Positions 7,338-17,000 of a DNA stretch of 64,000 nt are shown here, piece after piece. A program made the translations under genes and the position numbers. The stretch comes from an archaeon (GTDB lineage: Archaea; Iainarchaeota; Iainarchaeia; CSSED10-239), in assembly GCA_029563035.1 (NCBI GenBank), contig JAKQTP010000076.1:29383-93382 (forward strand), read 5' to 3'. A model generated the notes under the pieces. It saw only the letters and a program-made list of their open reading frames with translations. It was not told the DNA's origin and ran no database searches. Within the stretch, counting starts at the first letter, position 1. Every line of letters starts with the position of its first letter.

Positions 7338-9977
7338 ATGGCGGATAAAACGTTAAAAATCTACACTAAAGAAGAAGTCCAAAAAGCAACCTTAGAATAT
7401 TTTAAGGGTGATGAATTAGCAACAGATGTTTGGATTAAGAAGTATTGTTTAAAAGATGAAAATAATTATTATGAATTAACACCGGATGACATGCATCGAA
7501 GAATCGCAAAAGAACTTGCGAGAATCGAAAAAAAATATCCAAATCCAATTTCAGAAGATGAAATTTATGAAACACTTAAAGAATTTAAAAGAATCATACC
7601 ACAAGGATCACCAATGTCAGGTATTGGTAATGATTTTCAAGTTATTTCATTATCAAACTGTTATGTGATCGGCAATAAAGGAACAAGTGATAGTTATGGT
7701 GGTATTCTTAAAATTGACCAAGAGCAAATTCAATTAATGAAACGTAGGGGTGGTGTTGGTCATGATTTATCTCATATTCGTCCTGCAGGAAGTCCTGTTA
7801 AAAATTCTGCAATAACGAGTACGGGTATTGTTCCTTTCATGGAACGGTATTCAAACAGTACAAAAGAGGTTGCTCAGGATGGTAGGCGTGGGGCACTTAT
7901 GTTGAGTATATCTATTGAACATCCTGATGCTGAAAAATTTATTGATGCTAAGCTTGAACAAGGTAAAGTTACGGGGGCGAATATTTCGGTTAAGCTTACT
8001 GATGAATTTATGCGACGTGCTACGCAACTTGAAGATAATGAGTTTTGGCAAACATATCCTATTGATTTAAAAATTCCATTGGGTGAAGAATATGATAAAT
8101 TAATTATTAATGCAAAAGAAGGTGATTTAATATATCTACCGGATGTAGGATATTTGAAAAAAATTAATGCAAAAAAATTATGGAAAAAGATTATTCATAA
8201 TGCGTGGAAGTCGGCTGAACCCGGTATTCTTTTTTGGGATAAAATTATTGGTGAAAGTATTCCTGATTGCTATGCTGATGAAGGGTTTACAACTGTTAGT
8301 ACAAATCCGTGTGCCGAGTTACCCCTTTGTCCCTATGATAGTTGCAGGTTATTTGCTATTAATCTTTATGGTTATGTGGTAAATCCATTTACAAAAGATG
8401 CTCATTTTAATTGGGAATTATTTAAATCCGATGTTCAAATAGCTCAAAGGTATATGGATGACATAGTTGATCTTGAACTTGAAAAAATTGATGCAATTTT
8501 AAGAAAAATTGATTCCGATCCAGAGGATGATTTTATAAAAATTTATGAAAGAAGATTATGGGAAAATATAAAAGATATGGCATCAAAGGGTCGTAGGACT
8601 GGTCTTGGTATAACCGCAGAAGGTGACATGTTGGCCGCATTAGGACTAACTTATGGAACAGATAAAGCGATTGAGTTTAGTGAAAATGTTCATAGGTTAT
8701 TAAAACTCATGGCATATCGTTCAAGTACTGTAATGTCGTTAGAACGTGGGTCATTTCCAATTTATAATAAAAAGAACGAAATGAACAATCCTTTCATTAA
8801 TAGGATAAGAGAAGAAGATAAACAGTTATATGATGATATGATTGCTCATGGTCGTAGAAACATTGCACTTTTAACGATTGCACCAACTGGAAGTGTTTCA
8901 ATTATGTCTCAGACAACATCGGGTATTGAACCGGCTTTTGAGGTGTTTTATAAACGTAGGCGTAAAATTAATGCTCAAGAAAAAGACATTCGAATTGATT
9001 TTGTTGATGATGAGGGTGTTGCCTGGCAGGAGTATCCGGTTTTTCATCATAAATTTGAAACTTGGCTTGAATTGAATGGTTATGATATTGAACAAGTGAA
9101 AAATATGTCTGATAATGAACTTAATGAAATACTAAAAAAATCACCATATTATAAAGCAACAGCAAATGATGTTGATTGGGTTAAAAAAGTTGAAATGCAA
9201 GGACGAATACAGCAGCATGTGGATCATTCTATTTCCGTGACAGTTAATCTTCCAAAAGATATAACTGAAGAAATGGTTGCAAAGGTTTATGAAACAGGAT
9301 GGAAGAGTGGCTGCAAGGGGCTTACAGTTTATCGTGATGGTAGTCGTAGTGGTGTTTTGATAAGTTCAGAAAAAAAGACAGAAACACCATATGAAATTCA
9401 CGTTCCCAAACGTCCAAAGAGATTGAAAGCACACATTCATCGTTTTCAAAATAATCTGGAGAAATGGATTGCTGTAGTAGGATTGATGGATGGAAGACCA
9501 TATGAAATATTTACCGGTAAACTTGAAAATGGACTTAGTTATTTACCTAGTAATATAAAGGAATGTGAAGTTGTAAAAAATAAATTTGAAGTTGAAGAGA
9601 TCAATGAAGAAGGAAAAACTATAAAGGTCACGAAAAAACGTTATGATATTGAATATATTGATAGTAATAGTGAAAGACAAGTTCATACGGGTTTAAATCA
9701 AGCTTTCAATCCTGAATTTTGGAATTATGCCAAGTTAGTATCTGGTGTTTTAAGACAACGTATGCCGATTTATTATGTTTGGAATTTGGTGGATTCTCTT
9801 AATTTCAGGGAAGATCATATCAACACATGGAAAAATGGGGTTGCGCGTGTGATTAAAAAATATATAAAAGATGGTGTTGAGGTGAATAAAAAATGCCCTA
9901 ATTGTGGTAGCAATCATCTTGAATTTAAAGAGGGGTGTTTAACTTGCATGGGATGTGGAAATTCAAAATGTGGCTAA
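7338..9977 (+). CDS. nrdJ: Class II (adenosylcobalamin-dependent) ribonucleotide reductase
   Basis: This 879-residue enzyme reduces ribonucleotides to deoxyribonucleotides using vitamin B12 as radical source, without a separate radical subunit. The redox cysteines are C108 (SNCYV) and C337 (YDSCRLFAINL); the thiyl-radical cysteine is C325 in NPCAE, with N323 and E327 nearby. KGLTVYRDGSR (around residue 660) is typical of the class II group. A domain near 690-850 resembles the TSCPD-type extension of phage and bacterial NrdJ, and the protein ends in a zinc-ribbon-like segment (CPNCG ... CLTCMGCG ... C). All expected cysteines are present. A terminator follows. The glutaredoxin at 56307 could reduce it. 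Using it requires B12 in the host. Confidence 0.88.
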   Translation: MADKTLKIYTKEEVQKATLEYFKGDELATDVWIKKYCLKDENNYYELTPDDMHRRIAKELARIEKKYPNPISEDEIYETLKEFKRIIPQGSPMSGIGNDFQVISLSNCYVIGNKGTSDSYGGILKIDQEQIQLMKRRGGVGHDLSHIRPAGSPVKNSAITSTGIVPFMERYSNSTKEVAQDGRRGALMLSISIEHPDAEKFIDAKLEQGKVTGANISVKLTDEFMRRATQLEDNEFWQTYPIDLKIPLGEEYDKLIINAKEGDLIYLPDVGYLKKINAKKLWKKIIHNAWKSAEPGILFWDKIIGESIPDCYADEGFTTVSTNPCAELPLCPYDSCRLFAINLYGYVVNPFTKDAHFNWELFKSDVQIAQRYMDDIVDLELEKIDAILRKIDSDPEDDFIKIYERRLWENIKDMASKGRRTGLGITAEGDMLAALGLTYGTDKAIEFSENVHRLLKLMAYRSSTVMSLERGSFPIYNKKNEMNNPFINRIREEDKQLYDDMIAHGRRNIALLTIAPTGSVSIMSQTTSGIEPAFEVFYKRRRKINAQEKDIRIDFVDDEGVAWQEYPVFHHKFETWLELNGYDIEQVKNMSDNELNEILKKSPYYKATANDVDWVKKVEMQGRIQQHVDHSISVTVNLPKDITEEMVAKVYETGWKSGCKGLTVYRDGSRSGVLISSEKKTETPYEIHVPKRPKRLKAHIHRFQNNLEKWIAVVGLMDGRPYEIFTGKLENGLSYLPSNIKECEVVKNKFEVEEINEEGKTIKVTKKRYDIEYIDSNSERQVHTGLNQAFNPEFWNYAKLVSGVLRQRMPIYYVWNLVDSLNFREDHINTWKNGVARVIKKYIKDGVEVNKKCPNCGSNHLEFKEGCLTCMGCGNSKCG

Positions 9978-10001
9978 ATTGAATGTCATTTGAAAAAGAA
10001 T

Positions 10002-10037
10002 AAAAAAGTTGTTTACTATTACCGAACAACTTTTTTT
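10002..10037 (+). terminator. Intrinsic terminator after nrdJ
   Basis: A 12-bp stem (AAAAAAGTTGTT, 10002-10013, with AACAACTTTTTT, 10025-10036) encloses an 11-base loop and ends in Ts. It also rules out the TTG at 10009 as the start of the following gene. Confidence 0.85.
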
Positions 10038-10065
10038 GTTTTTAGTCAAAATTTTTGGGTTTTTA

Positions 10066-10096
10066 TTTGTTTATTTGAAAAACATTTGTATATTTG
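10066..10096 (+). promoter_or_regulatory. Bacteroidota-type promoter for a three-gene operon
   Basis: TTTG (10066-10069) and TATATTTG (10089-10096) are separated by 19 bases and match the Bacteroidota housekeeping pattern TTTG/TAnnTTTG exactly. Transcription would begin about 6-8 bases downstream, which places the ATG at 10099 at or before the first transcribed base. This supports 10123 as the true start of the next gene. Confidence 0.7.
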
Positions 10097-10122
10097 CAAT
10101 GAATAACTTAAATATTAAAATT

Positions 10123-10341
10123 ATGAATTTAATAGTTTATTTTTTCGTCTCTTATTTTGTATGTGTTATTTTGTATTCAGTAATTGCAAGATATACAATA
10201 TACAAGGGAAATGTGTATGTTAAATTATCCGCCATTGTTAAAGAGGGCGCGGTTGATTTTGGGAAAATATTCACAGTGATTCTTTCAATTTGTGGTGTCA
10301 TAATTGGAATAAATTATGTTAGGGTTTTGTGGTTTATATGA
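10123..10341 (+). CDS. Small two-helix membrane protein (72 aa)
   Basis: There are two hydrophobic segments, roughly residues 2-22 (LIVYFFVSYFVCVILYSVIA) and 50-70 (FTVILSICGVIIGINYV), with a basic/polar loop between. Upstream in-frame starts exist at 10009 (TTG, inside the terminator) and 10099 (ATG, at the predicted transcription start), but 10123 is the only one with a real leader. It is the first gene after a host-type promoter, so it is probably expressed early. Small membrane proteins in that position often alter the host envelope or block superinfection, but nothing here shows which. Confidence 0.55.
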   Translation: MNLIVYFFVSYFVCVILYSVIARYTIYKGNVYVKLSAIVKEGAVDFGKIFTVILSICGVIIGINYVRVLWFI

Positions 10342-10529
10342 TTGTTTTAGAAAATAAAATAGTCAAAATAAACGATATTAATCACTATGAATATAGGGCG
10401 GGCTATTTTTTAACATTGGAATTGTTAAAAAAATTAGTCAGAGATTTTCAGATAGATTGCGTAAATAGTTTTGTTAGTAATGATGAAACATATATTGAAC
10501 AATGGTTGAAAAATAATAAAATTGAATGA
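10338..10529 (+). CDS. Small hypothetical protein (63 aa)
   Basis: I do not recognise this protein. The ATG at 10338 overlaps the stop of the membrane protein (ATGA), which favours it over the GTG at 10329. It is soluble, with a Tyr/Leu-rich middle and an acidic C-terminal half (DETYIEQWLKNNKIE). It belongs to the early-type operon between the nrdJ terminator and the terminator at 10924. Confidence 0.55.
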   Translation: MIVLENKIVKINDINHYEYRAGYFLTLELLKKLVRDFQIDCVNSFVSNDETYIEQWLKNNKIE

Positions 10530-10539
10530 GGATATTGGA

Positions 10540-10893
10540 ATGTCTAATAGAAACAAATTAATTCGTGCTATAGAAACTGCTCATCCAAAACTTAAAGAAG
10601 AAATTATGTATCATCTTGAAAATGTTGATCATGGACAAGATGAGGGTAAAAACTTGGATTATGATATAGTTAATGCGTTTGAGGATGCTATGGATACTAT
10701 AGAAGATAATGATGAGTTTAAGGACTTAATACCACATTTAAAAAATTTATTTATTAAAATTGGCTATGCTATTCCAATATCTAAAGAAGTTTTTTCTAGA
10801 ACAGTAGTAACATCAGGAAAGAAATATTGGTTTAAAAGAAATGGAATTTATTATGATGTTGCTGATTCTTGGGAAAATTGGTTGAAACAATAA
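10540..10893 (+). CDS. Hypothetical protein (117 aa)
   Basis: I do not recognise this protein. The start is set at the ATG of MSNRNKLIRAIE rather than an in-frame TTG 18 bases earlier. The first 80 residues look helical and acidic; the last 30 hold aromatic residues (KKYWFKRNGIYYDVADSWENW) that could form a small beta unit. It is the last gene of the early-type operon, followed by an intrinsic terminator. Confidence 0.6.
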   Translation: MSNRNKLIRAIETAHPKLKEEIMYHLENVDHGQDEGKNLDYDIVNAFEDAMDTIEDNDEFKDLIPHLKNLFIKIGYAIPISKEVFSRTVVTSGKKYWFKRNGIYYDVADSWENWLKQ

Positions 10894-10923
10894 GAATAAT
10901 TCATATATATTACGTTCATTTTG

Positions 10924-10952
10924 AATCGCGATAATTTCGCGATTTTTTTTTT
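10924..10952 (+). terminator. Intrinsic terminator before the baseplate cluster
   Basis: An 8-bp stem (AATCGCGA, 10924-10931, with TCGCGATT, 10937-10944) with a 5-base loop is followed by a run of Ts. It separates the early-type operon from the late tail cluster. Confidence 0.88.
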
Positions 10953-10969
10953 CTTAATATTTATGAAAT

Positions 10970-11422
10970 ATGGCAACTACTTATGGTATAGATTATCCAT
11001 TTAGGGATAGTGCGATCGGAAATTATGTAAAGATGACTTCAACTCCTGAAAGGGAAGTACGGGCAAATCTTATACATTTATTATTGACAAGAAAAGGTAG
11101 TAGATATTTTCTTCCTGATTTTGGTACAAGATTATATGAATATATTTTTGATCAAAATGATATTGTGACATTTAATAATATTGAGGATGAAATACGAGAG
11201 GGCGTGCGAAAATATATTCCGAATTTGGATATAAATTCAATAAATATAATGCCAGCTGAAGAAGATCCTGAAACTCCATCAATGCCGGCTGAAGATGAGG
11301 ATAAAAGATTATTTCGAATTGCAGATAATGCTGCAAAACCATATACGGCTAGGGTAAAAATAGATTATACAGTTAATAACGGAACATTTTCATCGTCCGA
11401 TTTTGTAATTATTAATATATAA
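10970..11422 (+). CDS. Baseplate wedge protein, gp25 family
   Basis: This 150-residue protein matches the gp25 (GPW/gp25) wedge family, which forms part of the inner baseplate and starts sheath assembly. Characteristic segments are DYPFRDS near the N-terminus, the helix NLIHLLLTRKGSRYFLPDFG (about residues 31-50), and LYEYIFDQND. The final strand YTARVKIDYTV completes the fold. An insert rich in Pro/Glu/Asp (about residues 99-114, EEDPETPSMPAEDEDK) is unusual. TATTTATG lies just before the start. The stop codon overlaps the next start (TAATG). Confidence 0.85.
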   Translation: MATTYGIDYPFRDSAIGNYVKMTSTPEREVRANLIHLLLTRKGSRYFLPDFGTRLYEYIFDQNDIVTFNNIEDEIREGVRKYIPNLDINSINIMPAEEDPETPSMPAEDEDKRLFRIADNAAKPYTARVKIDYTVNNGTFSSSDFVIINI

Positions 11423-12105
11423 TGAGCAGACTTAAATTATATGATATTGTGTGTGAATCGAGGGATATGTTTGAGGGATTCGATGAAACTGAATTAACTG
11501 AAGAGTATCCAACTGATTTTGATATCTCTAAATTTAAAATTTTACCATCATATGCGGCTAAATTGAGATATGCTGAAGAACATTTGGGGAAACCAATAGG
11601 GAGGGGTTCGTCACGAGTAGTTTATCGTGTTGACGAGAATAAAGTTCTTAAATTGGCAAAGAATCGACGAGGTGTTGCACAAAATGAAGTTGAAATTGAT
11701 TGGGCGGGTGATGGTTATTATGAAAGTATTGTTGCAAATATTTTTGATTTTGATCGTTATGATCATTTATGGGTTGAAATGGAGTTGGCAATTAGAGCTA
11801 AACCAACAGATTTTAGAAGATTGTGGGGTGTGGAACAACAATATTTGGATTTATATCTATTAAACAAAGACGTTGAAAATCGGGGACGTCGTTCTCCATT
11901 TTATTTGGATGAACCAATACAGAAGAAATTAGATGAAAATGATAATGTACAATTATTAATTTCATTTATGTTGGATTCAGATTCACCAGCAAATGATTTG
12001 GGACGAATAAGTTCATGGGGAATTGTAAAAAGAAACGGAAAAGATCATTTGGTTTTAATTGATTTTGGGCTAACAAATGAGGTTTATGATACATATTATC
12101 ATTAA
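11422..12105 (+). CDS. Protein-kinase-like protein in the baseplate operon
   Basis: The sequence has the hallmarks of a small kinase fold: a Gly-rich loop (GRGSSRVVY, residues 60-68), an ATP-anchoring Lys (K77 in VLKLAK), a candidate catalytic-loop Asp (D192 in NDLGRISSWG) and a DFG motif (D214-G216). The usual HRD histidine and the loop Asn are not evident; Ser residues stand where the Asn should be. It may therefore be a weak kinase, a pseudokinase or another ATP-handling enzyme. It lies between gp25 and gp6 and shares a TAATG overlap with gp25, so it is made with the baseplate. Its target is unknown. Confidence 0.6.
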   Translation: MSRLKLYDIVCESRDMFEGFDETELTEEYPTDFDISKFKILPSYAAKLRYAEEHLGKPIGRGSSRVVYRVDENKVLKLAKNRRGVAQNEVEIDWAGDGYYESIVANIFDFDRYDHLWVEMELAIRAKPTDFRRLWGVEQQYLDLYLLNKDVENRGRRSPFYLDEPIQKKLDENDNVQLLISFMLDSDSPANDLGRISSWGIVKRNGKDHLVLIDFGLTNEVYDTYYH

Positions 12106-12116
12106 AAATAAATAAA

Positions 12117-13949
12117 ATGTCAAAACAAATAACATACGCAACAAGAGATTTTGCCGGACTTCGAGATGAGCTGGTTAAATTAACGAAGCAATATTATCCT
12201 GATTTAATTTCAAATTTCAATGATGCTTCGATTTATTCTGTATTGATGGATTTAAATGCTGCGGTTGCAGATAATTTACATTTTCACATAGATAGAGTTT
12301 GGCAAGAGACTATGTTGGATTTTGCACAACAAAGACAATCATTATTTCATATAGCCAAAACGTATGGTCTAAAAATACCCGGTCCTAGACCGTCTGTTGC
12401 TTTATGTGATTTTAGTATAAATGTACCGGTAAGAGGCGATAAAGATGATGAAAGATATGAAGGTGTTTTAAAAGCTGGCTCTCAAATATCTGGTGGTGGT
12501 CAAGTTTTTGAAATTGTTGAAGATGTTGATTTTTCAAGTCCATTTAATAGTAGAGGAGAATCAAATAGGCTTAAATTACCAAATTTTGATAATAATAATA
12601 AATTAATTTCATATACAATAGTAAAACGGGAAGCTGTTATTAATGGTGTTTCAAGAATATATAGAAAAGTAATTACAGATTTGGATCAAAAACCATTTTT
12701 AAAACTATATCTTCCTGAGCGAAATGTTTTGGGCGTTACTGCTGTTATTCACAAAGACGGTACTGGATATGGTGCAAATCCAACATCAGATGAATTTATG
12801 TTATCAAAAAATAAATGGTATGAGGTGAAGTCGTTAATTGAGGACAAAGTATTTATTCAAAATCCAACAGCTGCTTCAGATAGAGATAATTTTAAAGCCG
12901 GTGATTGGGTAAATGTTACTAAAAAGTTTTATACGGAATACACTCCAGAGGGATATTTTTCATTAACATTTGGTTCGGGGAATGTGGATCCTATGACAAA
13001 TTTGGATAATTACATGACAAGAAATTTAAGAGTTAATCTTGCGACATTTTTAAATAATACATCATTAGGTGAAATACCAAAATCAAACACAACATTATTT
13101 GTTAAGTATCGTGTTGGTGGTGGTAAAGAGACGAATATTGGAGTCAATGTTCTTACTGTAATGGATACTTATGAATTAATTGTAAACGGTCCAAATTCGT
13201 CAATAAATACCCAAGTAAGTCAGTCAATTCGTGTAACAAATATAACACCAGCTATTGGTGGGTCAGACATTCCCACAATAGAGGAAATAAGAAATATGAT
13301 AGCATATAACTTTTCAGCACAAAATAGGGCAGTTACGTTAAATGATTATAAATCGTTAATTGAAAATATGCCAAGTACATATGGTGCACCAGCAAAGGTG
13401 AGTGTTATGGAAGAGGATAATAAAGTGAAAATAACGTTGTTATCTTATGATGAAAACGGGGCGTTAATTGAGACAGTTTCTAACACATTAAAACATAATA
13501 TTTTAAATTATCTTTCTAATTATAGGATGTTAAATGATTATATTGACATTCAAAGTGGTGAGGTCATTGATTTGGGGTTAGAAATTGATTTAGTTATTAA
13601 TAAAAATGAAATTTCTACAGAAATATTAAAATCGATAATAGAACAAACAATATCATTCTTTTCGATATCAAAAAGAAAAATGGGAGATCCGTTATTTGTT
13701 GGAGATTTAATGAGGGAAATTGGTAATGTTACGGGCGTTGTTAACGTGGTGGATATTAGGGTATTTAATAAAGTGGGTGGTAAATATTCATCAAGTGAGG
13801 TTGTTCAAGCTTATGTTGATAATGAAACTAAAGAAATACAACAATCAGATAGTACAATTTATATGAAGTCCAATCAAATATTTCAGATTAGATTTCCTAA
13901 TACAGATATAAAAATTCGTACTAAAAATCTCACTTCAGCTACATATTAA
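12117..13949 (+). CDS. Baseplate wedge protein, gp6/baseplate-J family
   Basis: This 610-residue protein resembles T4 gp6 and the baseplate J group, which form the ring of the inner baseplate. The N-terminus (YATRDFAGLRDELVKLTKQY, then NFNDASIYSVLMDLNAAVADNL) is the typical start of the family. The middle holds beta-rich inserts. The C-terminal half carries the J-like core (VTLNDYKSLIENMPSTYG and the later GDLMREIGNVTGVVNV). Its position after gp25 matches the conserved gp25-gp6 pairing in contractile tails. Confidence 0.85.
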   Translation: MSKQITYATRDFAGLRDELVKLTKQYYPDLISNFNDASIYSVLMDLNAAVADNLHFHIDRVWQETMLDFAQQRQSLFHIAKTYGLKIPGPRPSVALCDFSINVPVRGDKDDERYEGVLKAGSQISGGGQVFEIVEDVDFSSPFNSRGESNRLKLPNFDNNNKLISYTIVKREAVINGVSRIYRKVITDLDQKPFLKLYLPERNVLGVTAVIHKDGTGYGANPTSDEFMLSKNKWYEVKSLIEDKVFIQNPTAASDRDNFKAGDWVNVTKKFYTEYTPEGYFSLTFGSGNVDPMTNLDNYMTRNLRVNLATFLNNTSLGEIPKSNTTLFVKYRVGGGKETNIGVNVLTVMDTYELIVNGPNSSINTQVSQSIRVTNITPAIGGSDIPTIEEIRNMIAYNFSAQNRAVTLNDYKSLIENMPSTYGAPAKVSVMEEDNKVKITLLSYDENGALIETVSNTLKHNILNYLSNYRMLNDYIDIQSGEVIDLGLEIDLVINKNEISTEILKSIIEQTISFFSISKRKMGDPLFVGDLMREIGNVTGVVNVVDIRVFNKVGGKYSSSEVVQAYVDNETKEIQQSDSTIYMKSNQIFQIRFPNTDIKIRTKNLTSATY

Positions 13950-13989
13950 TTTGTTTTTTGTTTATCTTTTAGAAAATTGTTTAGTTTCC

Positions 13990-13997
13990 TATTTATA
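13990..13997 (+). promoter_or_regulatory. TATTTATA element upstream of the 1702-aa tail gene
   Basis: The octamer lies 13 bases before the start codon at 14011, in a 61-base intergenic stretch with no terminator. It is a candidate late promoter core. Confidence 0.3.
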
Positions 13998-14010
13998 TTA
14001 GTAAAAGGTA

Positions 14011-17000
14011 ATGCAAAAACATAGAATACATACAGATATTGGCCGAGATCATAAAATAACTGTACAGATTTCTAGCACGTATGATTTAATGGAGATATTA
14101 TCTCTTAAATTTTCTCAAAAAGACATATATGCCTCTGGAAAATGTTCAGATTATGGTGTTGTTGTGGGTCGAGTCACAGCTAATAGTGGTTTTGGAATAC
14201 CAAATGCTAAAGTTTCAATTTTTGTGCCTTTATCTGAAATGGATGAAAATGATCCAGTAATTTCTGCTCTTTATCCATATAAAGATATTAATGATAAAGA
14301 TGTTAATGGGTATCGATATAATTTATTACCACAAAGAAAACAACATGGGGGACATGCACCAACAGGTACCTTTATGGATCAACAAGATATTTTAACACGA
14401 GAAGAATGTCTTGAAGTTTTTGAAAAATATTACAATTATACGGTAAAAACAAATGATTCTGGTGATTTTATGATATGGGGTGTTCCGATCGGGACACAGG
14501 TTTTACATATTGACATTGATTTGTCCGATATGGGTTGTTTTTCCTTGAGACCATATGACTTTATAAAAAAAGGATATGCTACTGATGATTTTGACAGAGT
14601 ATATGCATTTAAATCAAGTTCTGATATAGATAGTTTACCACAAATTATAACATTTGATAAAACAATAGATGTTTATCCATTTTGGGGGAATGAGGAATTG
14701 TGTGAGATTGGTATTACTAGGACGGATTTTGATTTATCTGAAAGAAATATAAAAATAGATCCAGTTGCTTTAATACTCGTTTCAACTATAACGGACGATA
14801 CTAATGACGCTGTTAAGAGAAATGGGAGAATTAAAAAGAAATCCGGATATAAGTGTAATTTACAAACAATACCGGGTACTGTTGAGTGTGTTCGTTTTAC
14901 TGGTAAGTCTGTAATAGGATCAGATGGAATAACAGAGTATCCGGAACTCGAATATTTAAACATAACGGACACAATTAATGATGATGGCGTGGTAATGATA
15001 GCATTACCAATGAATTTAGATTATATATACACGAATGAATTCGGTGAACAAGAAATAACAAACGATTCAAGTAAAGGAATACCAACATCGTCTATTGCAA
15101 GATTTAGATTTGACTTGGATTTTAATACATATAAACATGCAACGGCAAAATATCTTGTTCCAAATATTCGAGAATTTAATCCAAATAATAATGGAACGTC
15201 TAATGGTGTTTTAAGTGACAGTGCATTAAGATATGGTGTTCAGTATAGTGAAGGGATGCTGGCAACATACACCTTTTCGGATGTGTTTGAAGATTATATA
15301 AATGTCGTTCCACCAATATCAGGAATGACATTAAGTGATTTAAACTATGATACGGATGTAAAGGAACACAAAAAAGATTTAATGCTGGGCACGAACAACA
15401 CACTTAGTCCCGGATCTCCTGAAGATTATTTTTATAAGTTCATTTCAAATAAAGTATATACTGTTTCGTCATTTCAAGGTACTCATTATGAAACGGCAAA
15501 AATACGAGACGCATTTTTAGGGATTAAAGAAATACAACCGAATGTTGAAGATGATTGTGCATCAAACACGAATTATTTTCCAACGAATTTTGCGTTTAAG
15601 AATCGAACGAAATTTACATTATTATTATCACAAGTTTTATTATTCATACAATTTATTTTTTCTGTAATAACAGTAAAATTTGCCGAAATTATTGGAAGAA
15701 TAGCTTATAGTATTGGAAGAACATTTTTAAGTATCAATATTATGGGTGCTAAAGTTTTTCCAAAAGTTGGTCAACGACTTATTGATTTTTCTTATAGAAC
15801 ACAAGATAAATATACACAACAATTACCATTAACAATTTATCCTGATTGTGAGGAATGTACGGCTGATGATGAAACATTAATTCAAGAATGGACATCATTT
15901 AGCGATAGATATTGTCGAATAGCGGAGGTTAAGTTTAAAGTTAACGTAACTCCTATTATGGTAGAATTATCAGCAACGGTAGATCAATTACAAACAAGTG
16001 GTTCTACGGAACCTGGTGCCAATTTTTATTCGGTATCACCTAATGTGTTTTCTAGTTTATTGAGTGTGAATGTATATGATTCGTTTTATGGTGATTCTGC
16101 TCGGCAAAATACGGATTTGTGCTCGGGAACAACAGAAATGCATTACACACAATTAAGTGATTTACATAATATAACACTACCATCATCAAATGAACCGAGG
16201 TATGGCGCTGAAGTATATTCGTGGTCGTCAAATGTTACTGGAACAACAATAACTGGAATGACAAGTTTTAGTTCGTTTAGTGGATATTTTAAACCGATAA
16301 ATAGTAATGAGCCCGAAAATATTGTGATACTTTCACTACCCATGGCTGCTATGTATGTTTATTTTAGTAAAGAAGTATGGAATGAGTTAACTGGGATGGA
16401 TTTTATCCATAATCCAGAACTTGAAGATGAAATATATGATTTATATGCTGTTATTAGAATATATGATAGGGCTTTAGTTTCTGAGGAATTTCCGATTACT
16501 GGCGAAACAATAAATGTTGAAGTTGGATGTCAAAAATATGATAAATTATATAATGAAAATATAATGTTTCAATATTTGTGGACAAATGATCCGGCTTTAG
16601 GTTATAATCCTTCATTACCAATTTTACCACCTAATTATTCAGATGATACCGGATTTAATGAAAATCGTAATATGCCGTCAACACATCCGTATTTAGTTTC
16701 AACGATAATAGGTACAAATAGTACTAGACGATTACCATTTATGCATGATTTTACGAGGTATTCAAAAAGACGAAATATTGGTATTCAATACTATGATAGA
16801 AAAACCAAATCTGGCTTAAGTGAATTTAGAGACGGATTATTTACAATAATACCCGTCATTCAGGGTAAGAGTTACAATTTAAAGGCTATTCAAGAATGGT
16901 ATAGAAGAAAAAGAGTCGGTTTAACGTTTTGTGGTGGTGTTATTAATTATTCATTTATTGATAATTGGATTCATGGTTTACTTTATTTCTTTAAATTCCA

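Noticed and set aside
10009..10122. Start of the membrane gene at the TTG at 10009 or the ATG at 10099
   Set aside because: The TTG lies inside the nrdJ terminator stem, and the ATG at 10099 falls at or before the predicted transcription start. 10123 is the best-supported start.
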